This document shows, in pieces, positions 1 to 12,760 of a stretch of 64,000 nt of DNA. Location: NCBI RefSeq assembly GCF_026930205.1, contig NZ_JANHOI010000002.1, positions 186,001 to 250,000 of the forward strand, given 5' to 3'. A model generated the notes under the pieces. It had not been told where the DNA came from, did not search any database, and saw nothing but the letters and a program-made list of their open reading frames with translations. The position numbers and the translations under genes were made by a program. This DNA is from Bartonella sp. 220B. GTDB lineage: Bacteria > Pseudomonadota > Alphaproteobacteria > Rhizobiales > Rhizobiaceae. Each line of letters opens with the position of its first letter. The stretch's first letter is position 1.

Positions 1-694
1 CTTCAATGAGAGATTCATTTAATGCTAAATGTGCAGCAATAGCGCTTGAAAGAATGCAGCCGGTTCCTCGCATCGTTTCCTTTAAACGTGGAGTAGAAAT
101 ATTTATTATCTCAGTTTTGTTAATGAAGCTATCGGTTGCAAGATGTCCCTCTGCATGTCCACCTTTTATTAAGATAGAGCGTGGGCCAAAAGAGAGAAGT
201 TTTTTTGCTTGTTGTATTGCTTGTTCATCATCAGATGCCAATGGGCTTTGGCTAAGAAGAGCGAGTTCTCCTCTATTTGGTGTGAGAAGATCAACATGAG
301 GAAGAAGTTTATTTATCATACTTTCGATGATTGTTTCGGTTGTTAGTTTTCCTCCTGATGAGGCGACAAGTACAGGATCTAGAATAACGGGAACACGGGG
401 ATAGTCTTCTAATACATCACAAATTGCTGCTATAATTGTTTGTGTCCCTGTCATACCGATTTTTATTGCGCTTATGGGATTGGCTTCTAAGGCACAGCGC
501 ATTTGCGCGGCGATAAGTTTTCCGTTCATCGGAACAATTTCAGTAACGTGGTTATCATCTTGTACATTAACGCATGTAATAGCGAGATTTGCTTTTATTT
601 GAAAATGTGCGGCCGTTTCTATATCGCGAACAATACCAGCACCTCCGGTTGGATCTGTTCCTGCAACAATAAGAATAGAAGGAATTAACGCCAT
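1..694 (-). CDS. thiD: Hydroxymethylpyrimidine/phosphomethylpyrimidine kinase, partial at window edge
   Basis: The protein phosphorylates HMP and HMP-P to HMP-PP, the pyrimidine half of thiamine. I translated it directly from the minus strand: 231 codons are open from an ATG at 694, and the C-terminus lies beyond base 1. Visible family motifs are GTDPTGGAG near the N-terminus (substrate loop), DPVLVASSGG in the middle, GGHAEG, and the anion-hole motif GTGCILSSAIAAH close to the edge. The start overlaps the end of thiE by 10 bases, so it is the last visible gene of the thiamine operon. A full-length ThiD is about 260-270 residues, so roughly 30-40 are missing. Small open frames on the opposite strand here are antisense shadows. 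Confidence 0.9.
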   Translation of the reverse strand, partial: MALIPSILIVAGTDPTGGAGIVRDIETAAHFQIKANLAITCVNVQDDNHVTEIVPMNGKLIAAQMRCALEANPISAIKIGMTGTQTIIAAICDVLEDYPRVPVILDPVLVASSGGKLTTETIIESMINKLLPHVDLLTPNRGELALLSQSPLASDDEQAIQQAKKLLSFGPRSILIKGGHAEGHLATDSFINKTEIINISTPRLKETMRGTGCILSSAIAAHLALNESLIE

Positions 695-1290
695 TTTTGT
701 GTTGCCTTTATCCACTGTTGGGCACGTTGTTCAGGTTTTTTATGAAGGATAATATCGGTTACAACAGCAGCACTGTTAGCACCTGCTTTTAAAACATCAA
801 CTGCGCGTTCTGGTGTTAAACCACCAATACCCACTAAAGGGAGAGCCCCAATCCGTTTTTTCCATTGTTTGATTTTTTCTAATCCTTGAGGTTTCCATTT
901 CATCTCTTTTAAGATTGTTGGATAAATAGGACCAAGGGCGATATATTCAGGATTAACAGATATTGCAATATCAAGCTCATGTTCATCATGTGTACTCAAA
1001 CCAAGTCTTATATCATTTTTACGAATTGCAGGAAGATCAGCATTGTTTAAGTCTTCTTGTCCAAGATGAATAAAATTGCACTTTTCATCAATTGCTATAG
1101 CCCAATGATCATTAATAATTAATTGCGCTCCCAATTTATCGCATACATTTTTTGCACGTTTAATATGTTGGCTAATCGTTTTTGGGTTTTCATTTTTCAT
1201 GCGCAATTGTATCAACTTTATTCCAAGAGGAACTAAGCGTTCAACCCAATCAGCACTGTCAACGATAAGATAAAAGGGATCTAGTTTCAT
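685..1290 (-). CDS. thiE: Thiamine-phosphate synthase ThiE
   Basis: This enzyme joins HMP-PP to the thiazole phosphate to give thiamine monophosphate. The 201-residue TIM-barrel protein is the usual ThiE length. It has the early LIQLRMKN strand, [10 protein letters not shown], the LGQEDL strand, ALGPIYPT, and the C-terminal phosphate-binding segment [20 protein letters not shown]. The ATG overlaps the thiG stop by 4 bases (ATGA) and its own end overlaps thiD by 10, so translational coupling is likely. The identification rests on motifs and on position between thiG and thiD. The alternative, TenI, is less likely because the ThiE phosphate-binding motif is complete. Confidence 0.93.
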   Translation of the reverse strand: MKLDPFYLIVDSADWVERLVPLGIKLIQLRMKNENPKTISQHIKRAKNVCDKLGAQLIINDHWAIAIDEKCNFIHLGQEDLNNADLPAIRKNDIRLGLSTHDEHELDIAISVNPEYIALGPIYPTILKEMKWKPQGLEKIKQWKKRIGALPLVGIGGLTPERAVDVLKAGANSAAVVTDIILHKKPEQRAQQWIKATQKWR

Positions 1291-2060
1291 GAAAATACTG
1301 CTTTTCCAATGATTGGTGTTGAAGGCACTGCTATATTACGCGCTTCGAGAATTCCTGCTTTATATCCCATACGTCCTGCTTGAACAGCTTGAGAAAATGC
1401 TTCAGCCATTAAGACCGGATCACCTGCTTTGGCAACAGCTGTGTTAAGAAGGACTGCATCATAACCAAGTTCCATAGCAATGGCAGCATGTGATGGACGC
1501 CCAATGCCGGCATCAATAACAAGAGTAACATCAGGAAGATAAGCACGGATAGAACGCAACCCATCAGTATGATGAGGACCTTTGGCAGAGCCAATAGGAG
1601 CACACCAAGGCATAATGACATGACATCCAACGTCCAAGAGTTTTTCAGCAACAATGAGATCATCTGTTGTATAGGCAAAAATTTTAAAACCTTCTCTATT
1701 TAAGATTTGCGCTGCTTCGATTAAGGAAAAAACATTTGGTTGTAAGGTGTCTGGATTACCGATAATTTCGAGTTTAATCCAAGATGTTTGAAAGAGATCT
1801 CGAGCTAAGTGGGCAGTGGTCACAGCTTCTTTAACAGTGTAGCAACCAGCGGTATTGGGAAGCAGTGTGACACCAAGTTCTTTAAGAAATTGCCAAAATT
1901 GTCCACCTTGTTTTCCACCAGCGGTTTCTCGACGTAATGAAACGGTTACAATTTCTGTATTTGCTTTATGAATAGCTTCACGAAGGATTGCAGGTGAAGG
2001 GTATTGCGCTGTACCTAACATAAGACGAGAAGAAAATTGACGTCCATAAAGATTCAGCAT
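1287..2060 (-). CDS. thiG: Thiazole synthase ThiG
   Basis: ThiG forms the thiazole phosphate ring from DXP, dehydroglycine and ThiS-thiocarboxylate. The 257-residue protein shows the expected segments: [13 protein letters not shown] at the N-terminus, [32 protein letters not shown] with the Schiff-base lysine, [14 protein letters not shown], and [13 protein letters not shown] followed by LLNTAVAKA. It begins 4 bases after thiS ends and overlaps thiE by 4, the normal order in alphaproteobacterial thiamine operons. The sulfur donor ThiS and the glycine oxidase ThiO, which supplies dehydroglycine, are immediately upstream. Confidence 0.95.
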   Translation of the reverse strand: MLNLYGRQFSSRLMLGTAQYPSPAILREAIHKANTEIVTVSLRRETAGGKQGGQFWQFLKELGVTLLPNTAGCYTVKEAVTTAHLARDLFQTSWIKLEIIGNPDTLQPNVFSLIEAAQILNREGFKIFAYTTDDLIVAEKLLDVGCHVIMPWCAPIGSAKGPHHTDGLRSIRAYLPDVTLVIDAGIGRPSHAAIAMELGYDAVLLNTAVAKAGDPVLMAEAFSQAVQAGRMGYKAGILEARNIAVPSTPIIGKAVFS

Positions 2061-2064
2061 AGTT

Positions 2065-2262
2065 TTAGCCTCCTTGCATTGGGCTTAAAATTTCAATTTT
2101 ATCTCCTTCATGCAAGATAAATTCGCTTCGTTCCTCTATGGGGATAACTTCAGAATTAACCGCGGTTGCAAGCCAATTGCCTTCATAATCCAATTCTTCA
2201 AGCAATAGACTGAGGGTGATAACTTCTGTTTGGATTATTTCACCATTGACAAATATTTGCAT
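2065..2262 (-). CDS. thiS: Sulfur-carrier protein ThiS
   Basis: ThiS is a ubiquitin-like sulfur carrier whose C-terminal glycine is adenylated and then thiocarboxylated, delivering sulfur to ThiG. The protein has 65 residues, the normal size. It opens with MQIFVNGE, has the beta-grasp pattern, and ends in the required Gly-Gly after SPMQ. It sits 3 bases after thiO and 4 bases before thiG. No ThiF adenylyltransferase is encoded here, so activation must rely on a ThiF/MoeB-type enzyme elsewhere in the genome. Confidence 0.95.
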   Translation of the reverse strand: MQIFVNGEIIQTEVITLSLLLEELDYEGNWLATAVNSEVIPIEERSEFILHEGDKIEILSPMQGG

Positions 2263-2265
2263 ATT

Positions 2266-6760
<4,495 letters not shown>

Positions 6761-7741
6761 ATGTCTAATATTTATGATTGGTCATTAAAGGCTGATGAAA
6801 ACGCTAATTCAGATAATCTTATTAATTGGGCTGAAGGGCAGCCGCCTAGTTCTGTCAATGATAGTGCACGAGCGATGATGCAGCGTATGCGTGAATATCT
6901 TGCAGATAGTGGAGGTTCTATTAACTCAAGTTTTATGGTGAATGTGGAAGATAAAACAACATTTATCACATTGAAGACAGCTTCACCTATAGAGAAATAC
7001 AAAAATGATATCATCATACGTTTTAAGTCTCGTGGTGTAAATATTGGTACGACAATAATAACCGTTAATAGCATAGGAGAGAAACCAATCTATAAGGCAA
7101 CCAATGCGGGTATTATGCCATTAGAAGGTGGAGAGTTACAAACAGATGGCATTTATGAGATAGTCTATCATAGCGATATTTCAATAGAAGATCGTGATGG
7201 TTGGTATCTCTTAAATCCTACACCTCTTCCGCCACCAAAAGTAGAAATTTTTCCTTCAGGGTTTATTGCGACATTTGCTATGCAAGAAATGCCGAACGGT
7301 TGGCTTTTATGTGACGGTACTGCTTATAAACGCAAAGATTATCCGCAGTTATTCAAGGCAATAGGCGATCAATGGGGAAAAGACAGTGAGACAACCTTTA
7401 AAGTTCCTGATTTTAGAGGGATGTTTTTACGTGGCTTTGATAATGGCCGTGGTTTGGACGAAGGTCGAAAATTTGCAGATGAACAGCAAGATAGCTTTCA
7501 AACGCATACACATGATTGCACTATTGAAGAGGCTGGTGAGCATACGCACGATTTTCAATATGATGGAGTTGGGTGGAGTGCTAATGATATTGGTAGAAGG
7601 AACCCAAGTTATCACTATAGCGTTATGGCAGGAACGACAAAACCTGCTGGTGTGCATACACACAAAGTAACACTTACTGCAACAGGTGAGAGAGAAACAA
7701 GACCTGTGAATACAACAGTTGTTTATGCTATAAAATCATGA
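6761..7741 (+). CDS. Phage-type tail fibre protein with C-terminal tail-collar domain
   Basis: This 326-residue protein has the layout of prophage tail fibres. The N-terminal segment INWAEGQPPSSVNDSARAMM (residues about 22-41) is typical of alphaproteobacterial prophage fibres. A middle region follows, and then a Phage_Tail_Collar-like domain with GWLLCDGTAY, FKVPDFRGMFLRG and C-terminal RPVNTTVVYAIKS. Three His-X-His elements (THTHD, EHTHD, VHTHK) lie in the last third; such motifs bind metal in some fibre tips. A strong ribosome site, GAGGGGG, precedes the ATG, and a rho-independent terminator follows, so it looks like an expressed single-gene unit. No other phage structural gene is near, so its role (fibre of a prophage elsewhere, cargo, or relic) is unknown. 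Confidence 0.85.
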   Translation: MSNIYDWSLKADENANSDNLINWAEGQPPSSVNDSARAMMQRMREYLADSGGSINSSFMVNVEDKTTFITLKTASPIEKYKNDIIIRFKSRGVNIGTTIITVNSIGEKPIYKATNAGIMPLEGGELQTDGIYEIVYHSDISIEDRDGWYLLNPTPLPPPKVEIFPSGFIATFAMQEMPNGWLLCDGTAYKRKDYPQLFKAIGDQWGKDSETTFKVPDFRGMFLRGFDNGRGLDEGRKFADEQQDSFQTHTHDCTIEEAGEHTHDFQYDGVGWSANDIGRRNPSYHYSVMAGTTKPAGVHTHKVTLTATGERETRPVNTTVVYAIKS

Positions 7742-8628
7742 GGATTATTGAGTGATCAATAATCTGTTTGCTTTTAGTAAAGTTGTTAACGCGGAACAAT
7801 TCCGCGTTGCTTATTTATTAAAATAATAAGAGATTTAGGTACTATGAATAAGTTCCTTAAAAGTGTTAAAATGCTCTTTGAGTGATCAGAAAGTACGTTT
7901 AGATAGCTGTAGAGCTAAGAAGATAATTCACTAACGAGAAAAAATATTAATTACTCTTCCTTTGTAAATCTCTAATTATATAGAGAAAATACATAAAAGT
8001 CATTTAAAATTTAATCGTTAAGCTGTCTGAAAATATCTATTTTCGTAACGTGTTTTGTAAAATGTATAAAATGACTCAATGCGCGGTAAAAAGAATACTC
8101 TATTGTAATATCTCTTATTTCTTGAAGAAGAGCAAATCTTTGCACTGCAAGCCAGCACAGTCATTATATTTTCAGCTTGCAATATCGCAACTGTTCTCGC
8201 ATTACGGTGGTCTACAAGAGGCATTCTTGGTCAATTTTCAAAGAGAGTTTATCCATGGGGCAATTTTTCTACATACCAATAAACAATTTTTTGCATCAAG
8301 AAAGAGAAAGAAAAATAAGAAAATATCATGATAGCCATGGATCTTATTTAGTAGAGACAGAGTGCATGATCATTACAGAAACATTGCGTGTATTCTTTAC
8401 TTTATTTTCATAAATACTAGTAGGCAGAAATAGAAGGAAAATTCCTCATTTAGGTTATGAAAAGAAGATATGACAGTATATCAAAGTTTTAAATATTTTT
8501 ATCCAGTAAAGTTTGAAGACTTTTTAACACGCATATTGTTTGTGGAGGAAGATCTTATCAAAAAATGATATATTACGATACAGAAAAGAGTTATTAAAAA
8601 CCAAGACAACTTTCACATGCATCTTATT
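7742..8628. other. Gene-poor region between the collar gene and hmuV
   Basis: Apart from the collar-gene terminator, these 0.89 kb hold no supported gene. Several overlapping open frames occur around 8018-8413 on both strands, none with a recognisable domain or convincing ribosome site. A Met-less open tract at 8109-8279 on the plus strand reads like a short hydrophobic protein segment and may be a gene fragment. No clear terminator for hmuV (minus, ending at 8629) is visible. Confidence 0.55.
7788..7808 (+). terminator. Rho-independent terminator of the tail-collar gene
   Basis: A perfect 9-bp GC-rich stem, AACGCGGAA / TTCCGCGTT, with a 3-base CAA loop lies 46 bases after the collar-gene stop. 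It is followed by the T-rich stretch TGCTTATTTATT. It stands out in otherwise AT-rich DNA. Confidence 0.7.
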
Positions 8629-9423
8629 TCATAGGCAAGATGCTGTTTGAGGGAGTATAAATGGAACATCTGCTTTAGGTAACTCAGAAACGATTAAAGG
8701 ACAGTGATAAACATCACGTAGATTTTGCGTTGTCAAAACAGTCAAGGCATTTCCTTCACAATAAACCCTTCCTTGCTTTAGCAATATCATTTTATCCGCA
8801 TAATGGGAGGCAAGATTGAGATCATGAAGAACAGCAAGAACACCCCCACCACGCCGGGCAAAATTTTTAGCAATATCCATTACAATGAGTTGATGCTGAA
8901 TATCAAGGCTAGCAATAGGCTCATCTAAGATCATCCAACGAGAAACCCCATTATCAATAGGTTCCCAAACTTGACAAAGCACACGAGCAAGTTGCACCCT
9001 AGCTTGTTCTCCTCCTGATAATTTATGATAATATTGCTTGCTATAGTCAGCGAGTCCGACACGTTCTAAAGCTTTTTGGATAAGATTTTGTAATTTAATT
9101 TTCGCAATGGTCAATTTGTTTACAAAAAGGCCAAGTTCTACAACTTCATGAACTAAGAATGGAAATGCCAATATTGTTGATTGTGGAAGAACTGCACGCA
9201 TTTTTGCCATTTCACAAGTTTTTGTCTGGCGAACATCATAACCATTTAAAGTGATTTTTCCACTGTAGGGAAGTTCTCCACTCAGCGCTTTGATGAAAGT
9301 GCTTTTTCCAGATCCATTGGGACCAATAATAATGGTAAAGTCCCCACAGTTCGCATGAAGGCTTATATGGTTAAGAATTTGTTTTTTTCCGCGTTGAACG
9401 CAAATATTCGTTGCCTCAATCAT
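8629..9423 (-). CDS. hmuV: Haemin ABC transporter ATP-binding protein HmuV
   Basis: HmuV is the ATPase that powers haem import through HmuU. From the ATG at 9423 the protein has 264 residues. It shows Walker A GPNGSGKST (34-42), the ABC signature LSGGEQARVQLARVL, Walker B MILDEP followed by IASLD, and the switch-histidine segment LAVLHDLN. I chose this start over an upstream in-frame ATG at 9459 because it gives a four-base ATGA overlap with the hmuU stop and a normal N-terminus (MIEATNICV). It is the last gene of the hmuSTUV block. Confidence 0.93.
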   Translation of the reverse strand: MIEATNICVQRGKKQILNHISLHANCGDFTIIIGPNGSGKSTFIKALSGELPYSGKITLNGYDVRQTKTCEMAKMRAVLPQSTILAFPFLVHEVVELGLFVNKLTIAKIKLQNLIQKALERVGLADYSKQYYHKLSGGEQARVQLARVLCQVWEPIDNGVSRWMILDEPIASLDIQHQLIVMDIAKNFARRGGGVLAVLHDLNLASHYADKMILLKQGRVYCEGNALTVLTTQNLRDVYHCPLIVSELPKADVPFILPQTASCL

Positions 9424-10517
9424 GAAAAGTTTGTTCCTCTTTTGTGTATAAGAATCCACAGGAAAAAAGGTGCACCAAAAAGTGCTGTAACGATTCCAAT
9501 TGGTAATTCTGCAGGGGCAACAACTAAACGTGCAAAGGTGTCAGCAAAAATAAGTAATGCCGCTCCCAAGAGAGCAGAGCAAGGAATGAGATAACGGTGA
9601 TCTGGACCAATAAGCTGACGCAAAATATGAGGAACAACAATACCAATAAAACCAATTCCTCCACTAATAGCAACTGCACTACCACACATAAGGGCAACAA
9701 GGAGAATAGCAATATTTTTAACCCGTTGGATACGGAAACCAATATGGCCAGCAACGGCTTCTCCAAGAGCAAGAGCATTAAGTGCTCGTGATAAAAGGGG
9801 CGAAAAAAGAAGACCAACACAGATAAAAGGAAAAACAAGCCAAACTTTTAACCATGTGGCACCTGCAAGAGAGCCAAGATTCCAAAAAGTGATATCACGC
9901 AGTTGTTGGTCATTTGCAATAAAAATGAGTGTTCCAACAACAGCACTGCTTAAAGCACCAAGTGCAATACCTGCAAGAAGCATTGTAGCAATAGAGGTAA
10001 AACTATGATGCGTTGCTATTGTATAAAGGACAATTGTTGAGAGAAGTCCGCCAAAAAAGGCACCTATAATCACTTTATAAGGTTCTAGAAAAGGTTCCAA
10101 GGAAGCAGGAAAGGCGATGCCAAGAACAATTGCTAAAACAGCACCAAGACCTGCACCTGCTGAGACGCCTATAATTCCAGGATCTGCAAGAGGATTACGG
10201 AAAAGCCCTTGCATGAGAACACCAGAGACAGCGAGAGCAGACCCAATCAATAACCCCAAAATGACACGGGGCAGCCTAATATCGATAAACACAAGATAAT
10301 CGCGCGTCTTACGACTTACTGAAAAGTCTTGTGTAAGCATTCCATGAAGAAAATCAAACAATGAAACGTTTGAAGCTCCATTCAAAATTCCAGCAAAAAT
10401 GCTGAAGATGAGAAATATGATGAGACCTAAGAGTACAATCTTTCTCCAATTCGTACGGTCTACTTCTTTATTCTCATTTGTTTCAGGTGTATACATTATG
10501 GATGTGCTATTTACCAT
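9420..10517 (-). CDS. hmuU: Haemin ABC transporter permease HmuU
   Basis: HmuU is the inner-membrane FecCD-family permease that passes haem from HmuT to the cytosol. The 365-residue protein is strongly hydrophobic with about ten predicted membrane spans. The family segments RLPRVILGLLIGSALAVSG and MQGLFRNPLADPGIIGVSAG are present, with GFIGIVVPHILRQLIG near the C-terminus (coupling-helix region). It lies 5 bases after hmuT and overlaps hmuV by 4. The FecCD family also serves siderophores and B12; the haem assignment comes from the hmuS, hmuT and hutA neighbours. Confidence 0.92.
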   Translation of the reverse strand: MVNSTSIMYTPETNENKEVDRTNWRKIVLLGLIIFLIFSIFAGILNGASNVSLFDFLHGMLTQDFSVSRKTRDYLVFIDIRLPRVILGLLIGSALAVSGVLMQGLFRNPLADPGIIGVSAGAGLGAVLAIVLGIAFPASLEPFLEPYKVIIGAFFGGLLSTIVLYTIATHHSFTSIATMLLAGIALGALSSAVVGTLIFIANDQQLRDITFWNLGSLAGATWLKVWLVFPFICVGLLFSPLLSRALNALALGEAVAGHIGFRIQRVKNIAILLVALMCGSAVAISGGIGFIGIVVPHILRQLIGPDHRYLIPCSALLGAALLIFADTFARLVVAPAELPIGIVTALFGAPFFLWILIHKRGTNFS

Positions 10518-10522
10518 TTCGA

Positions 10523-11431
10523 TCAGCTCTTACCCTTTTGGTTTTCACCATAAAGCATATAAATAAGTTCTCTTGAGGCATCCGCAGTGCGCGGACCAAA
10601 TCCTAAAAGATACATAATATCCATCTGTTTAATAGCATGATTTTTGGCTGCATTTGTTGCTTGGATTGCTGGAATAGCTAAAATCTTTTCAAGGTTAGTG
10701 GATTTTTCACCGTGCTTCACAAGCAAAATAACATCAGGATTTGATTTTAATAACGCTTCACCATTCAGGAGCTTATACCCTTTGTAGTCGGTGATGGCAT
10801 TGATACCACCTGAAAGTTTTATCATACCATCTGCAGCTGTACCTGTTCCAGATGCCATAACACGCCCATTTTGTACAGAGAAAATAAAAAGAACACGCTT
10901 TGGTTTTGTTACTTTTGCCAAAAGAGCATCATTGTCCACAAAGTCACGACTTATTTTTTTAATGAGTGCAGCCGCTTCTGCTTCACGATGAAGGGCTTTA
11001 CCAACAAGGCGAATCTTTTCTATAACATTTTCGCGGGAGTAGTCTTCTGGCACGATCACTATAGGGATCGATGTTTTTTTTAGGATTTCAATTGTTGAAG
11101 GAGGTCCACTTCCTTCGACGAGCAATATACCTTCTGGAGCAAGTGATAAAACACCCTCAGGTGAAAGAGCCCGCATATATCCGAGTACAGGAAGTTTGAG
11201 TGCTTCTTGCGGATAAACGCTTGTACTATCACGCGCGACAAGTTGATCTTGCGCTCCCAATGCATAAACGATTTCTGTAAGAGAACCACCAATGGAAACA
11301 ATACGTGCATTTTCAGAAAAGTGTGTTGTGGGTTCAGCGTATACTGGCTGAGAAAAGAAGGGAAGAGAGAGCAATATGAAAATAAGAAAAAAATTTAGTA
11401 CTCTACGCAAAAAAAATGTAAGCATGCTCAA
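10523..11431 (-). CDS. hmuT: Periplasmic haemin-binding protein HmuT
   Basis: HmuT captures haem in the periplasm and delivers it to HmuUV. The 302-residue protein has a signal peptide (hydrophobic residues about 8-30, ending near VYA). The class-III solute-binding-protein segments IVSIGGSLTEIVYALGA, RDSTSVYPQEA, LPVLGYMRALSPEGVLSL (with the tyrosine expected to bind haem iron) and the C-terminal LLGFGPRTADA are visible. It starts 11 bases after hmuS. The ATG at 11431 and an ATG two codons later are both possible. Confidence 0.92.
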   Translation of the reverse strand: MSMLTFFLRRVLNFFLIFILLSLPFFSQPVYAEPTTHFSENARIVSIGGSLTEIVYALGAQDQLVARDSTSVYPQEALKLPVLGYMRALSPEGVLSLAPEGILLVEGSGPPSTIEILKKTSIPIVIVPEDYSRENVIEKIRLVGKALHREAEAAALIKKISRDFVDNDALLAKVTKPKRVLFIFSVQNGRVMASGTGTAADGMIKLSGGINAITDYKGYKLLNGEALLKSNPDVILLVKHGEKSTNLEKILAIPAIQATNAAKNHAIKQMDIMYLLGFGPRTADASRELIYMLYGENQKGKS

Positions 11432-11442
11432 CTTTACCTTAT

Positions 11443-12489
11443 CTAAGCAATTGCTGTTTCTTTATATGAAGGTAAACTCTTCAATAAAGAGCGCCAATCT
11501 TCACGTTCTTTTTGGCCTTCCTTTCGCATACCAAAGAATTGCACAATCATCTCATTATTTTTATCAAAAACTTCAAGTGAGCTGACATAACCATCATTTG
11601 TAGGTTTGCGAACATGCCATATTCTATCGATTCCAGAAAGTAACAAATGCATGTCGAATTTATGGTCGAGAATATTAATCCAAGGACCCATTGTCTTAAT
11701 GTTTTTTATTTTCCCACTGAAAATTTGGATACACCCTTTATTGCCAATAAAACACATAATTGGAATTTCCTGTTGTGCAGCTTGGTTTAGCATTATTTCA
11801 ATAGAGTCCTCACTTAACGCGTCAGAAAATTCACTACCAGCATATTTCACAGCGTCATGCCGATTCATTTTTAGTTCAGAAATAATTTCATGAAGTTGAT
11901 GTACATCAGTCATGTTCCGCCAACGATCTCGGAAATGTTCAACATCTAGTTTCTCTATATCACATTGAACTGGGGCTGGAGCAGGAAGAATATCAAGAAC
12001 AGGGGATTGATCCTCATGAAGCAACTTATCAACAAGTTTATTCCACTCTTCCATATTTGTCGTATCGGTAGGATAGAGCTTAAAAATAGAAACGCCGCTT
12101 TGATCAAAAAATTGTAGACTTTTCGTAGGTTTTCCAAGAACAATCATGTCATATTCGAAACCAAATTTCCATTGTTTTGGAAAAATACGTAAGTCAATTT
12201 CACCGAGCGTGATTGGGATATGTTGGCTTTGAACAATCTCTCCAAAACACCCTGTTATTTCATGAACAGCATACTCGTTACGTGTCAATGCCATCACTGT
12301 TCCAAGTTGAGGAGCACTTTCTAGAAAAGTTGCAACATCAGCATGTAATCTTTTTGCTTTTCCAATTGTACAATAGGCCGCAACAAATTCCGCCTCAGAT
12401 ATACCAATAGAGACTGCAAAATCACGATTCCGCATTTCTTTTTTTTCTTCACGCAAACGAATAATCATTTCGGCTGTATAGGATGACAT
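11443..12489 (-). CDS. hmuS: Cytosolic haemin-handling protein HmuS/HemS
   Basis: HmuS/HemS proteins bind haem in the cytosol and transfer or degrade it after import. The protein has 348 residues, the usual length, and shows the internal duplication typical of the family. Each half has an MGPWINI- or PITLGEIDLRIF-like core. The C-terminal half carries GNKGCIQIFSGKI, NILDHKFDMHLL and the conserved IDRIWHVRKPT segment. It is the first gene of the hmuSTUV run and is separated from hutA by 271 bases that include a strong minus-strand hairpin. Confidence 0.92.
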   Translation of the reverse strand: MSSYTAEMIIRLREEKKEMRNRDFAVSIGISEAEFVAAYCTIGKAKRLHADVATFLESAPQLGTVMALTRNEYAVHEITGCFGEIVQSQHIPITLGEIDLRIFPKQWKFGFEYDMIVLGKPTKSLQFFDQSGVSIFKLYPTDTTNMEEWNKLVDKLLHEDQSPVLDILPAPAPVQCDIEKLDVEHFRDRWRNMTDVHQLHEIISELKMNRHDAVKYAGSEFSDALSEDSIEIMLNQAAQQEIPIMCFIGNKGCIQIFSGKIKNIKTMGPWINILDHKFDMHLLLSGIDRIWHVRKPTNDGYVSSLEVFDKNNEMIVQFFGMRKEGQKEREDWRSLLKSLPSYKETAIA

Positions 12490-12551
12490 AGACTTTCCTT
12501 ATGTTAATTTTAGAGAGTTAACTTTCAAAATTTCATCATTACAAAGGCAAT

Positions 12552-12584
12552 AAGTTGAACCATTCTTAATGAACGGCTCAACCT
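12552..12584 (-). promoter_or_regulatory. Strong minus-strand RNA hairpin between hutA and hmuS
   Basis: On the minus strand a 14-bp stem (12571-12584 with 12552-12565) closes over the 5-base loop ATTAA. Three pairs are G-U wobbles. On the plus strand these become mismatches, so the pairing is consistent only with RNA made in the hutA-to-hmuS direction. It is followed by ATTGCCTTTGT rather than a long T-run. It may therefore be a partial terminator, attenuator or processing structure that sets the hutA:hmuSTUV ratio. Confidence 0.55.
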
Positions 12585-12760
12585 TTCACCAAATAAACCC
12601 CTAATAATCAACAGAAGAACAACCAAAAATTGATAAATGAGGAAGAATTAAAGTTCTTCTTTCAAGTCTTTGTGATTTAAAGAACAATGAGAGCAGAAAC
12701 ACAATAACTTATCCTTTTATTGGTATAATTTTCTATTGATCTAAGAGTTAACAGAAGTGA

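Noticed and set aside
503-688. Plus-strand open frame of 61 codons
   Set aside because: It is antisense to thiD, whose motifs are clear on the minus strand.
8018-8413. Three overlapping open frames of 68-93 codons on both strands
   Set aside because: None has a recognisable domain or good ribosome site, and they overlap one another; I describe the region as gene-poor instead.
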